DNA of 40,945 nt from Chloroflexota bacterium (lineage in GTDB: Bacteria; Chloroflexota; Anaerolineae; Aggregatilineales; Phototrophicaceae): assembly GCA_026706455.1 (NCBI GenBank), contig JAPOYS010000128.1, positions 10,721 to 51,665 on the forward strand, read 5' to 3'. Position numbers and translations under genes: made by a program. The notes beneath the pieces are model-generated. The model did no database searches. It had not been told where the DNA came from and worked only from the letters and a program-made list of their open reading frames with translations. This document shows positions 16,978 through 25,107 of the stretch, in pieces. The stretch's first letter is position 1, and the number at the start of each line of letters is the position of its first letter.

Positions 16978-17007
16978 TTTGCGCCCTATTTTGAGCAATA
17001 GTAAACT
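16978..17007 (+). promoter_or_regulatory. Possible promoter in front of ftsQ
   Basis: TAAACT (17002-17007) lies 18 bases after a weak TTTGCG (16978-16983), in the 98-base gap after murB. The GGTAAACT/AGTAAACT form recurs ahead of several genes in this window (23451, 25478 and, on the minus strand, 35723). Confidence 0.35.
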
Positions 17008-17058
17008 GAATGCGGAATTGAGCGACGGCTGCATCTAGCGCCCTTTGGAAGACTCCGA

Positions 17059-17892
17059 GTGGTTAGTCACGTCCAAGCTCATAGGCGGCAACCGGATCGT
17101 CCGCCTGGCGTGTTGCATCGTGTTGCGCCAGGCGCGGCGCCCAAGCGGACGACATCCGCGCGCGGCCGGCGCCAAGTTGGTTTTTCGCGTTGGCGCCTGG
17201 CCAGCGCCGCGTTGTTAGTCCTGTGCGGCGCCACACTCGCGCTGTTTTTCTCCGGCGACGTATTCTACGTTCGGTCAATACAGGTGCGCGGCAATGATTA
17301 TGTAACGCGCGAGGAGGTCTTCGCCTATTCGGATATCGCCGATTTTCACATGTTCTGGCTGGATCCGGAGCAAATTCGCCGAAGTGTCTTGCGTTCGCCT
17401 TCAATTGCGGATATCTCCATTGAGCTTGGCTGGCCGCCAAATCTGATAGAGATCATCGTGCAGGAAAGTCAGCCCGCCATCGTCTGGTCGGACGCCGGCG
17501 AGGAAACCTGGCTCGACTTGCAGGGGCGAGCCATGCGCGCGCGTACCGAAATGCCAAATCTGCTGCATATCAATCTGGTGGCGGCCGACATCGACGCGCC
17601 GAAGCCGCGCGCCGAAGACTTCACCGGCGACATGGTCTTGGGCGCGCTGCGGCTCAAGGAAATCTTGCCCGCGGGCGAGCATCTGAGTTTTCATCCCTTG
17701 CACGGCTTGGGCTGGACGAATGAACTGGGCTGGCAGATCTGGATGGGCAGCGACTCGGCCGCGGTTATGAGCGAGAAGGTCAAACTGTACAACGTGCTGT
17801 TGGAGAGCTATATCAGCCGCGCGATCCCGGTTGCCGAGCTCAATATTGCGAATCCGGCCGCGCCCTTCTACCGGGTATTATGGGGGCTTTAA
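17059..17892 (+). CDS. ftsQ: Cell division protein FtsQ/DivIB
   Basis: Bitopic divisome scaffold that connects early and late division proteins. The 277-aa protein has a long, basic cytoplasmic head (about 50 residues, many Arg), one membrane segment (about 52-70, 'ALLVLCGATLALFF'), then a POTRA domain starting 'FYVRSIQVRGNDYVTREEVFAYSDI' and continuing 'WPPNLIEIIVQESQPAIVW', followed by a beta-type domain. The pattern 'V.V.GN..vt.eei' is the POTRA signature. Start: GTG 17059 with GGAAG upstream; no ATG is usable. It sits 6 bases before ftsA, the conserved ftsQ-ftsA-ftsZ order. Confidence 0.9.
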   Translation: MVSHVQAHRRQPDRPPGVLHRVAPGAAPKRTTSARGRRQVGFSRWRLASAALLVLCGATLALFFSGDVFYVRSIQVRGNDYVTREEVFAYSDIADFHMFWLDPEQIRRSVLRSPSIADISIELGWPPNLIEIIVQESQPAIVWSDAGEETWLDLQGRAMRARTEMPNLLHINLVAADIDAPKPRAEDFTGDMVLGALRLKEILPAGEHLSFHPLHGLGWTNELGWQIWMGSDSAAVMSEKVKLYNVLLESYISRAIPVAELNIANPAAPFYRVLWGL

Positions 17893-17898
17893 TTTCAC

Positions 17899-19134
17899 AT
17901 GGGTGACTTAGTCGTAAGCCTTGACGTTGGCACACACAAAATCTGCACGATCGTCGGCGAAGTCCGGCCCGAAGACGTCTATGTCGTCGGCTTGGGGATC
18001 GCGCCCAGCGAGGGCATGAAGAAGGGCGTGGTCAATGATGTGGGCGCGCTGTCTTCCGCCATCGCCAAGTCAGTCCGCAAAGCTGAGAAGTCCAGCGGTT
18101 ACGATATCAACCGCGCCTTCGTCAGCGTCGCCGGCAGCCATATCTCGTCGCTGACCAGCCGCGGCTTGGCGACCATCGCCGGCTCGCGCAGTGTGGGACC
18201 GGAAGACCTGGACAAGGCGATGAGCGTCGCGCGCAATATCGCGATACCGCATAACCGCGAGATCCTGCACGTGGTGCCGCGCAGCTACACGCTGGACGGG
18301 CAGGAGGGCATCCGCAGTCCCCTGGGCATGCATTGTTTCCGGCTCGAAGTGGACGCCCACATCATTACGGCGTCGACCACGAGCCTGGCCAATCTCGAAG
18401 ACGCCGTAGAATCGGCCGGCGTGCTGGTGGACCGCTTCATCCTCAATCCGCTGGCGGCCGGCGACGCCGTCTTAACCGATCACGAGCGCGAGATGGGGGC
18501 GGTGGTGATCGATATCGGCGGCGGCACGACCGACCTGGCGATATTCATTGACGGCACGGTTTGGCACACGGCTATCATCCCGGTCGGCGGCAACCATGTC
18601 ACGCAGGATATCACCTACTGGATGCGCGTGCCCTTTGGCTTGGCGGAGCAGGTCAAGATCCAGCGGGGCCATGCTGATATGAATGCGGTGAGCGAATCGG
18701 AAGTCTTCCCGGTGGAGCCTTTCGGCGGCGAGATCCTGCCCGTTTCGCGGCGGGATCTGGCGATGGTAATTGAAGCGAGATTTGAAGAGATTTTTGAATT
18801 GGTGGAAAAAGAGATCAAACGCTCGGGCTATGCCGGGCTCTTGCGGGCGGGCGCGGTCATCACCGGCGGCAGCTCTCAATTGCCCGGTTATCGGGAATTA
18901 GCTTCGCGCATTCTGAATGTGCCCGTGCGCCTGGCGCACCCGGAGAAGATCACCGGCATCGCCGATACGCTCAAGAACCCCGCCTACAGCACAAGCGTCG
19001 GCTTGCTGCGGCTGGGGCTGGAGATGGACGCCATGATTGAGCCCGAGGCGGTCGATACGATGGGCTTGCCGGTGAACGAATGGGGCCGCCGGATGAATGA
19101 GATTCTGCGTCGATTTCTGCCACAGGATGATTGA
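17899..19134 (+). CDS. ftsA: Cell division protein FtsA
   Basis: Actin-like ATPase that tethers FtsZ polymers to the membrane and recruits late division proteins. At 411 aa it has the phosphate-1 loop 'VSLDVGTHKICTIVGEV', the SHS2/1C-domain region ('RAFVSVAGSHI'), phosphate-2 'VVIDIGGGTTDLAIF', the adenosine loop 'GAVITGGSSQLPGY' and the C-terminal amphipathic helix 'WGRRMNEILRRFLPQ', which in the family binds the membrane. A G-rich ribosome-binding site (GGGGGCT) precedes the ATG. It is followed by a 132-base gap with a promoter for ftsZ. Confidence 0.97.
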   Translation: MGDLVVSLDVGTHKICTIVGEVRPEDVYVVGLGIAPSEGMKKGVVNDVGALSSAIAKSVRKAEKSSGYDINRAFVSVAGSHISSLTSRGLATIAGSRSVGPEDLDKAMSVARNIAIPHNREILHVVPRSYTLDGQEGIRSPLGMHCFRLEVDAHIITASTTSLANLEDAVESAGVLVDRFILNPLAAGDAVLTDHEREMGAVVIDIGGGTTDLAIFIDGTVWHTAIIPVGGNHVTQDITYWMRVPFGLAEQVKIQRGHADMNAVSESEVFPVEPFGGEILPVSRRDLAMVIEARFEEIFELVEKEIKRSGYAGLLRAGAVITGGSSQLPGYRELASRILNVPVRLAHPEKITGIADTLKNPAYSTSVGLLRLGLEMDAMIEPEAVDTMGLPVNEWGRRMNEILRRFLPQDD

Positions 19135-19179
19135 GCAAAGTCCGCGATGCTTGTCGCGAATTATTGCCTCGTATTTGAT

Positions 19180-19207
19180 TTGCACGAGCTGGCAATCCGC
19201 GTACAAT
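19180..19207 (+). promoter_or_regulatory. Probable promoter of ftsZ
   Basis: TTGCAC (19180-19185) and TACAAT (19202-19207) are 16 bases apart and lie 59 bases before the ftsZ ATG. A short hairpin (CGCGA/TCGCG, about 19144-19158) precedes it. Extra internal promoters for ftsZ are common, as FtsZ is needed in larger amounts than FtsA. Confidence 0.5.
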
Positions 19208-19266
19208 GAGCAATGGTAAAAGCCATACGCGCGCTTTTGGCGTGCTGATTTACGAGGGTAGACATT

Positions 19267-20517
19267 ATGGTCAATGATCTGATTACCGGGGAAAACTTCG
19301 CGCAGATCAAAGTCGTTGGGGTTGGCGGCGGCGGTGGAAACGCCGTCAATCGCATGATCAACGAAGGTCTGGGCGGCGTTGAGTTTATTGCGGTGAACAC
19401 CGACAACCAGGCGCTGATGCTGTCCAAGGCGAAGACGCGCGTTCGCATCGGGGACAAGCTGACGCGCGGCCTCGGCGCCGGCGGCAATCCGGAGATTGGG
19501 CGCAAGGCGGCCGAAGAAAGTTCGGAAGACCTGCTGGAAGTGCTGCGCGGCTCCGACATGATCTTTGTCGCTTGCGGCATGGGCGGCGGCACTGGCACGG
19601 GCGCGTCGCCGGTCATCGCCCAGATCGCCAAAGAGCTGGGCGCGCTCACCATCGGCGTGGTCACGCGTCCCTTTACATTTGAAGGCACGAGGCGGGCGCA
19701 ACTGGCCAAGACCGGCATTGAAGCGCTCAAGAGCCAAGTCGATACGCTGATCGTCATCCCCAACGATCGCCTGCTGCAAATGGCGGATAAACGCTCGACG
19801 CTGCAGCAGGCTTTCTCGCTGGCGGACGATGTGCTGCGCCAAGGCATTCAGGGCATTTCCGAATTGATCACCGTGCCCGGCTTGATCAACCTCGACTTCG
19901 CCGACGTGCGCACGGTCATGTCTGAAGGCGGCGCCGCCTTGATGGCAGTTGGACGCTCGGTCGGCGACGATCGGGCGCGCACGGCGGCCGAACAGGCGAT
20001 CACGAGCGGCTTGCTTGACGTCACGATTGACGGCGCGCGCGGCATCCTGTTCTCGATTACGGGCGGCAGCGACTTGACTTTGTTCGAAGTGAATGAAGCG
20101 GCCGCGATAATCAAAGACAGCGCGCATCCCGAGTGTAACTTGATCTTCGGCGCTCATATTGACGAGAGCATGGGCGATGAGGTGCACATCACCGTTATAG
20201 CGACTGGATTCGAGCGCAGCCGTTTGGAGACCACGATGAAGGAGGCGGGCGCCTTGCCCATCCGTCAGAGCCATTCGCTGCCTAATCCGCCCACCGCGCA
20301 ACGACCGATCTATGAAGATGTCGAGGTCGACGCGCCCTCTGAAGGCTTGGCGGCCAGCGGCGGCGGTTCCGCGCCGGCGAGTCCGAGCTCGCCATACCAG
20401 CGCAATCGCCTGGCGCCACCCTCTCCACCGCAGGAAGACCCGCGCACCTATGACAACATCAATCCCAAGAACACCGAGTTGCCGGCCTTCTTGCGGAAGC
20501 GCAATCGCCGTCAATAA
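19267..20517 (+). CDS. ftsZ: Cell division protein FtsZ
   Basis: Tubulin-like GTPase that polymerises into the Z ring. The 416-aa protein has '[16 protein letters not shown]', the tubulin signature GGGTGTG at 106-112, 'PFTFEGTRR', the synergy-loop region '[21 protein letters not shown]' and a Pro/Ser-rich linker (about 330-400). The extreme C-terminus '[13 protein letters not shown]' is the conserved peptide that binds FtsA and other partners, here followed by basic residues. An AGGG ribosome-binding site lies 9 bases before the ATG. It is the last gene of the cluster, ended by a terminator at 20545. Confidence 0.98.
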   Translation: MVNDLITGENFAQIKVVGVGGGGGNAVNRMINEGLGGVEFIAVNTDNQALMLSKAKTRVRIGDKLTRGLGAGGNPEIGRKAAEESSEDLLEVLRGSDMIFVACGMGGGTGTGASPVIAQIAKELGALTIGVVTRPFTFEGTRRAQLAKTGIEALKSQVDTLIVIPNDRLLQMADKRSTLQQAFSLADDVLRQGIQGISELITVPGLINLDFADVRTVMSEGGAALMAVGRSVGDDRARTAAEQAITSGLLDVTIDGARGILFSITGGSDLTLFEVNEAAAIIKDSAHPECNLIFGAHIDESMGDEVHITVIATGFERSRLETTMKEAGALPIRQSHSLPNPPTAQRPIYEDVEVDAPSEGLAASGGGSAPASPSSPYQRNRLAPPSPPQEDPRTYDNINPKNTELPAFLRKRNRRQ

Positions 20518-20544
20518 CTGGCGACATTCGGCGCATATCTGAGC

Positions 20545-20585
20545 AAAGGTGGGCTATTCCAGCCCGCCTTTTCTGTTATTTTACC
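20545..20585 (+). terminator. Intrinsic terminator after ftsZ
   Basis: AAGGTGGGCT and AGCCCGCCTT form a 10-bp stem with one G-T wobble and a 5-base loop (ATTCC), followed by a T-rich run to about 20585. It lies 28 bases after the ftsZ stop and isolates the division cluster from nrdJ. It occupies the first part of the 347-base gap 20518-20864; the rest holds an AT-rich stretch, the nrdJ promoter and its leader. Confidence 0.85.
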
Positions 20586-20692
20586 CTGTGTTGACAGATG
20601 AGAACGTATGTGCCATGCTCTCTGTGTACTCTGCCAGTCTGGATGCCAGGGCAAGGATTCGCAAAAATTGAAAGAAACTGGATTATGAACGC

Positions 20693-20722
20693 TTCGCAAA
20701 GATGATGTTTCCATGCTATAAA
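20693..20722 (+). promoter_or_regulatory. Extended -10 promoter of nrdJ
   Basis: TTCGCA (20693-20698) is followed after 18 bases by TGC-TATAAA (-10 at 20717-20722, with the TGn extension at 20714-20716). It predicts a leader of about 135 bases before the nrdJ ATG. I looked for NrdR-type boxes and a cobalamin box and found no convincing match. Confidence 0.6.
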
Positions 20723-20735
20723 AGTAGTCACCTTC

Positions 20736-20861
20736 CGTGAAGAAGAATTCACGATTCAAACGCAAAAATCAAATACCCGCGCCAGCGGGAAATCAAGCTG
20801 ATATTGATCTGTTCAGACCAGTGTATGTGACAGTATTGAAGTCACTTTTGAGGATATCCTC
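20736..20861 (+). promoter_or_regulatory. Hairpin-rich 5' leader of nrdJ
   Basis: Inside the predicted untranslated leader are successive stem-loops: CGTGAA/TTCACG (20736-20753), CCCGC/GCGGG (20776-20789), TCTG/CAGA (about 20808-20817), GTGAC/GTCAC (20827-20845) and the perfect 12-base palindrome GAGGATATCCTC (20850-20861). The last one contains the GAGG that would serve as the ribosome-binding site, so folding it could block translation. The AdoCbl riboswitch consensus is not seen. The function is inferred only. Confidence 0.4.
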
Positions 20862-20864
20862 GTC

Positions 20865-23393
20865 ATGATACAGCCACAAGCAACCACTAGCGCATTACAC
20901 GAGCTTGGCTACAAGATCTTTCTCGATCGTTATGCCCAGAAGGATATGACGCGGGCGAGCCTGGCGGTCGGCGATACTGTCATCGTGGTCGTCAATGCGA
21001 AGACGGGCCAACGCGAGATCGGCACGGTCATCGAGATTGACCGGCCCCGGATCACAGTAGCGCTGCGCGATGGCGAGGTCGTCGTGCGCGATCTGGAGCA
21101 CGTGGACAAGCCCATCGAAACGGAGCCGGGCCAGATGATGGACCGGGTGGCGCGCGGCGTGGCGGCTGTTGAAGACGGCGCCGCCAAACAGGAGGAGTGG
21201 AGCGGGAAGTTCCGTTGGCTGCTTGATGACTGGAAGTTCGTGCCGGGCGGGCGCATTCTCACCGCCGCCGGCACCGATCAGGACCTGACCTTTTACAATT
21301 GCTACGTCATCCCCTCGCCGCAGGATTCGCGCGAAGGGATTATGACGACGCTGGGGCAGATGACCGAGATCATGTCGCGCGGCGGCGGCGTCGGCATCAA
21401 CCTGTCGACGCTGCGGCCGCGGCATGCCTATGTCAAAGGCGTCAATGGCCGATCAAGCGGCGCGGTCTCTTGGGGCGGGCTCTACAGTTTCGTGACTGGC
21501 CTCATCGAACAAGGCGGCAGTCGGCGCGGCGCCTTGATGCTCATCCTGAACGACTGGCACCCGGATATCTTCAACTTCATCAATAGCAAGCGGCAATCGG
21601 GCAAGATAACCAACGCCAATATCAGCGTTGGCATTTCCGACAGATTGATGGAAGCGGTCGAGCTCGACGAGGACTGGGAGTTGGCCTTCCCCGATACGCG
21701 CGACCCCGATTATGACGAGCTTTGGGATGGCGACCTGGACACCTGGGCGGCGACGGGCCGGCCGGTGATCCGATACAAGACGATCAAGGCGCGCGAGTTA
21801 TGGGACGCCATCATCGAAAGCGCCTGGGCGAGCGCGGAGCCGGGCGTATGGTTCCGCGAACGCAGCAATAAAATGGCCAACAGCTGGTACTTCAATCCGC
21901 AGATTTGCACGAACCCTTGCGGTGAACAGCCGCTTGGCGCCTTCTCAGTTTGCAATCTGGGCGCGATCAATCTGTCGCGATTCTACGACGAATACGCCAA
22001 TGATGTCGCCTGGGACGAGTTGCGCCGGACGGTCGCCTATGCCACGCGCTTCCTCGATAACGTCATCGACACCACGCCTTATTTCTTTGAGGAGAACAGG
22101 TCCGTGCAAATGGGCGAACGGCGCGTTGGCTTGGGCACGATGGGCATCGCCGAATTGATGCTGAAGTTGGGCCTGCGCTATGGAAGCGACGAATCCGTTG
22201 GCCTGATCGACGAGATCTACAAGGCGATCGCAGTCGCCGCCTACGAGACATCGAGCGATCTGGCGCAGGAGAAAGGCGCCTTCCCCAAGTTTGACGCCGA
22301 GAAATTCCTCGAAAGCGGATTTATGCTGGCGATGCCCGAGACGACGCGCGACAAGATTCGGCAGGACGGCATTCGCAATGTCACCTTGCTGACGCAGGCG
22401 CCGACCGGCACAACCGGCACGATGGTCAACACATCCACCGGCGTCGAGCCCTTCTTCTCCTGGGTCTACTACCGCAAGAGCCGTCTGGGCTTGCATGAGG
22501 AGCAGGTTCCAATCGTGAAGGACTGGTACGAAGCGCATCCAGACGCGACGGAACTGCCCGACTATTTTGTGACGGCGATGGATCTGACGCCGCATGAGCA
22601 TATCAAGGTGCAAGGCGCCTTCCAGCGCTGGATCGACAGCGCCATCTCCAAGACCTGCAACGTGCCAAACGAATACACGGTCGACGAAGTCAGCGAGCTC
22701 TACAAGTATATGTACGAGCTGGGCTGCAAGGGCGGCACAATCTACCGCGACGGCAGCCGCGACGAACAGGTGCTGATGCTCAAGGGCGACGAGCGAGCCG
22801 AAAGCGAAATGGAAGACATCAAAAGCGGCGAGAGCGCCGAGCCGGCGACGACGCCCCATCGGGTTTATCCGCGGCCCGAGCGCCTGGAAGGCTTGAGCGT
22901 GCGCACGCAGACCCCCTTTGGCAAAGCCTACATTACGATCAATCGGGACGAAAAAGGCAATCCATTCGAAGTTTTCATCGCCATCGGCAAGGCGGGCACC
23001 GACATCCAGGCGGACGCCGAAAGCCTGGGTCGCATGATCTCATTGCAGCTGCGTACGACTGCGCCGCAGAATCGCCGCGAAATGCTCAAGCTGATCATTG
23101 AACAGCTGCAGGACATCGGCGGCGCTCGCCCGATCGGCTTCGGTCCCAAGCGCGTCCTGTCGTTGCCGGATGCGGTGGCGCGCGTCTTGCAGATAGAATT
23201 CTTCCCCGAGGATCAGCCGCAGCAGTTGAATCTGCCGATTGAGCAGTCAAGAATTGCGGGCGAGAACGAGGCTGGCACGACGATGAACTCGACGATTTCT
23301 GGCGCGGACATGTGCCCGGCTTGCGGGACGATTACCTTGATCCGGGCGGAGAACTGCCGCAAATGCCTGACCTGCGGCTATAGCGAGTGCTGA
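20865..23393 (+). CDS. nrdJ: Adenosylcobalamin-dependent (class II) ribonucleotide reductase NrdJ
   Basis: Reduces ribonucleotides to deoxyribonucleotides with a radical made from vitamin B12 coenzyme, independent of oxygen. The 842-aa protein has 'FYNCYVIPSP' (redox Cys), 'GGGVGINLSTLRP', 'GGSRRGALMLILNDWHPDI', 'NPCGEQPLGAFSVCNLGAINLS' (the Asn-Cys-Glu radical site), 'APTGTTGTMVNTSTGVEP', 'SKTCNVPNEYT' and a TSCPD domain near 690-780. The end is a Cys-rich tail (CPAC ... CRKCLTCGYSEC) typical of the family. Between the usual N-terminal 'DRYAQKD' and 'ETEPGQMMDRVA', residues about 28-82 form an extra beta-rich module. It stands alone behind its own promoter and structured leader. Confidence 0.95.
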   Translation: MIQPQATTSALHELGYKIFLDRYAQKDMTRASLAVGDTVIVVVNAKTGQREIGTVIEIDRPRITVALRDGEVVVRDLEHVDKPIETEPGQMMDRVARGVAAVEDGAAKQEEWSGKFRWLLDDWKFVPGGRILTAAGTDQDLTFYNCYVIPSPQDSREGIMTTLGQMTEIMSRGGGVGINLSTLRPRHAYVKGVNGRSSGAVSWGGLYSFVTGLIEQGGSRRGALMLILNDWHPDIFNFINSKRQSGKITNANISVGISDRLMEAVELDEDWELAFPDTRDPDYDELWDGDLDTWAATGRPVIRYKTIKARELWDAIIESAWASAEPGVWFRERSNKMANSWYFNPQICTNPCGEQPLGAFSVCNLGAINLSRFYDEYANDVAWDELRRTVAYATRFLDNVIDTTPYFFEENRSVQMGERRVGLGTMGIAELMLKLGLRYGSDESVGLIDEIYKAIAVAAYETSSDLAQEKGAFPKFDAEKFLESGFMLAMPETTRDKIRQDGIRNVTLLTQAPTGTTGTMVNTSTGVEPFFSWVYYRKSRLGLHEEQVPIVKDWYEAHPDATELPDYFVTAMDLTPHEHIKVQGAFQRWIDSAISKTCNVPNEYTVDEVSELYKYMYELGCKGGTIYRDGSRDEQVLMLKGDERAESEMEDIKSGESAEPATTPHRVYPRPERLEGLSVRTQTPFGKAYITINRDEKGNPFEVFIAIGKAGTDIQADAESLGRMISLQLRTTAPQNRREMLKLIIEQLQDIGGARPIGFGPKRVLSLPDAVARVLQIEFFPEDQPQQLNLPIEQSRIAGENEAGTTMNSTISGADMCPACGTITLIRAENCRKCLTCGYSEC

Positions 23394-23450
23394 TTGGCAG
23401 CCAGGTCCTCAACTGCTACTTTCGTCATCTCATTGACTGCTAGGCCGCGG

Positions 23451-23456
23451 TAAACT
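23451..23456 (+). promoter_or_regulatory. Possible -10 box before the ElyC/SanA-like gene
   Basis: GGTAAACT in the gap after nrdJ, 48 bases before the next ATG, matches the recurring -10-like element. The nearest -35-like TTGACT (23433-23438) is only 12 bases away, which is too close, so confidence is low. Confidence 0.3.
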
Positions 23457-23504
23457 GACGGCGAACTCAATGCGCTTCGAGTCAAGCGGGGTTTATAGGC
23501 ATCC

Positions 23505-24158
23505 ATGACGAAGGCGCCAGCGAACAAGACAAAAACTGGCGGGCGCGTCAAGCGCTTGTTGCTGTTCCTGCTCGCATTTGCCCTGCTCTACTTCATTGGC
23601 TTCGCAAGCATTGTCTACATCGTTGGCGAGCAAGACGGGACCGAAGCGGCCGATATCATTATCGTGCTGGGGTCGGGCTTGCGCGACGACGGCCGCCCCG
23701 GCCCCGCGCTGACCCGCCGCAGTCGTCACGGCGCCGAGCTGTGGCATCGGGGAGTGGCGCCACTGATTCTATGCGCTGGCGGGCAATCCGAGTATTATCC
23801 GCGGACGGAAGCGGATGCCTGCCGCGAGATTCTGCTTGGCGCGGGCATTCCGACAGAAGCCATCTTGCTGGAAGAACGGAGCCGCAGCACGGAAGAAAAC
23901 GCTATCTTCAGCAGGCGCCTTCTGGATGAACGGCGCCTGGCTCCCGTCGTCCTGATCACTGACAGCTATCACATGCTGCGGGCGCGTTGGCTCTTCGGTA
24001 TGCAGGGCATCGAAACCTACGCCAGTCCGGTTCCAGCGGGTCGTATTCGGGATCCGCGCGTTCTCCCCTACTCGCTCGCGCGCGAGTTCATCGCTTACCA
24101 TTGGCAGCTGTTCAAGGAAGTCTTTCAAATTCCAGTGACGCACATACGAGGGATATGA
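23505..24158 (+). CDS. ElyC/SanA/YdcF-family (DUF218) membrane-anchored protein
   Basis: A 217-aa protein with a basic N-terminus, one membrane anchor (about 17-39, 'LLLFLLAFALLYFIGFASIVYI') and a DUF218 Rossmann-like domain outside or at the membrane. The family pattern is clear: 'ADIIIVLGSGLRDDGRPGPALTRRSRHG', 'LILCAGGQSE', 'TEADACREILLGAGIP', 'RSTEENAIFSRRLL' and 'VLITDSYHMLRARWLF'. Relatives ElyC and SanA affect peptidoglycan/envelope integrity and vancomycin resistance; the biochemical reaction is not settled. Its place after the cell-wall cluster and nrdJ is only loosely supportive. It ends 25 bases before the arginase-family start. Confidence 0.85.
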   Translation: MTKAPANKTKTGGRVKRLLLFLLAFALLYFIGFASIVYIVGEQDGTEAADIIIVLGSGLRDDGRPGPALTRRSRHGAELWHRGVAPLILCAGGQSEYYPRTEADACREILLGAGIPTEAILLEERSRSTEENAIFSRRLLDERRLAPVVLITDSYHMLRARWLFGMQGIETYASPVPAGRIRDPRVLPYSLAREFIAYHWQLFKEVFQIPVTHIRGI

Positions 24159-24183
24159 GGCCAATATGGCTCCAGGAGCAACT

Positions 24184-24963
24184 ATGTCGCAATATGTTTG
24201 CATCGGCGTTCCCTACTACCTCGGCGAGATATTGCCCGAACGGGGCGAGGTGGAAGCGCTGCGCCGCAGCGGGATCGCCGACGAGCTGCAAGCCGAATGG
24301 GTGGAGATAGAGCCGGATTTCGCCGACGACGACGATCGAGTGCTCGCGGTCAACCGCGCGCTGGCCGCTGCTATCAAGTCGCAGGCCGATAAGATTCCCG
24401 TGGTATTCGCCAATGATTGCACGAGCGGCCTCGGCCTGGTCAAAGGCTTGGAGGCGAAAGCGCCCGCCATTCTTTGGTACGATTCGCATGGCGATTTCAA
24501 TACGCCGGAGACGACGCCGAGCGGCTTCCTGGGCGGGATGCCCTTGGCTGCGCTTGTTGGGCGCGGCAATCAGCATTTGCTGCGCGGTCTGGAGCTGGCG
24601 CCGATCAGGGAAGCCGACGTTATCATCGCCGATGCGCGCAACCTTGATCCCGAAGAAGGCCTCATGCTGCGGGAAAGCGATGTCACGCATTACGAATCCT
24701 TGGCCGACTTGCATGCGGCGCCGCTCCCCGACAAGCCGCTGTACATACACTTCGACACCGATGTCGTGGACTGCGCCGAGATGCCAGCCATGAGCTACCC
24801 TGAGCCCGGCGGACCGTCCTTAGACGAAAGCATCGAATCACTTAGGCGCGCGCTGGCGCCGGGGAACGCGGTCGGTGTTTTGTTCAGCCTCTGGAACGAA
24901 ACGCTGGACGGGAGCGCGGAGGCGCTGGCGGCAACGCTTCGATTGATTAGAGCGCTGATCTAG
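24184..24963 (+). CDS. Arginase/agmatinase-family (ureohydrolase) protein with an altered metal site
   Basis: A 259-aa ureohydrolase-fold protein. The second metal motif is 'WYDSHGDFNTPETTPSGFLGGMPL' (Asp, His, Asp ligands kept) and the third is 'HFDTDVVD' (both Asp kept). In the usual first motif GGDHS the His is replaced: here it reads 'ANDCTSGLG', so one Mn ligand is Cys. A similar GDC/GNC form exists in a subgroup of arginase-like proteins as I recall. 'GFLGGMPLA' also lacks the His of HGMPL. Substrate cannot be named. Start: ATG 24184 has AGGAG 6 bases ahead; ATG 24166 is a weaker alternative with GAGG. Likely co-transcribed with the upstream gene. Confidence 0.8.
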   Translation: MSQYVCIGVPYYLGEILPERGEVEALRRSGIADELQAEWVEIEPDFADDDDRVLAVNRALAAAIKSQADKIPVVFANDCTSGLGLVKGLEAKAPAILWYDSHGDFNTPETTPSGFLGGMPLAALVGRGNQHLLRGLELAPIREADVIIADARNLDPEEGLMLRESDVTHYESLADLHAAPLPDKPLYIHFDTDVVDCAEMPAMSYPEPGGPSLDESIESLRRALAPGNAVGVLFSLWNETLDGSAEALAATLRLIRALI

Positions 24964-24985
24964 TTTGAAGATGACGCCTTCGCGC

Positions 24986-25008
24986 CTTGCGCCAAAGAAA
25001 GGCGCAAG
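24986..25008 (+). repeat. Stem-loop after the arginase-family gene
   Basis: CTTGCGCC and GGCGCAAG form a perfect 8-bp stem with the loop AAAGAAA, 22 bases after the stop. It is followed directly by a second small palindrome (GCAAGCGAGCTTGC). There is no T run, so termination would be weak; it may be an mRNA end-protecting or repeat element. The rest of the 24964-25107 gap shows nothing else clear. Confidence 0.45.
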
Positions 25009-25107
25009 CGAGCTTGCGATGAGGGTGATTTGAGCATATCCTCAATAGTGTGTGTTGGCTGACAATCTATCCATTCGTGGCTGCTTGAACACAAGGGGCG
25101 ATCCTTT

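Noticed and set aside
18898-20514. 538-codon minus-strand frame across ftsA/ftsZ
   Set aside because: It runs antisense to ftsZ, the intergenic promoter and the end of ftsA, all of which are well supported.
20591-20619. TTGACA in the ftsZ-nrdJ gap as a second promoter
   Set aside because: The -10 position at 17 bases reads CATGCT, only three matches to consensus; the promoter at 20693-20722 is better.
20586-20700. Possible cobalamin riboswitch upstream of the B12-dependent nrdJ
   Set aside because: The stretch 'gccagtctggatgccagg' loosely recalls a B12 box, but it lies upstream of the best promoter, and the conserved GCCACTG core and long fold are missing.
20511-20765. 84-codon minus-strand frame between ftsZ and nrdJ
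   Set aside because: It covers the ftsZ terminator and the nrdJ promoter, has no ribosome-binding site and no recognisable sequence.
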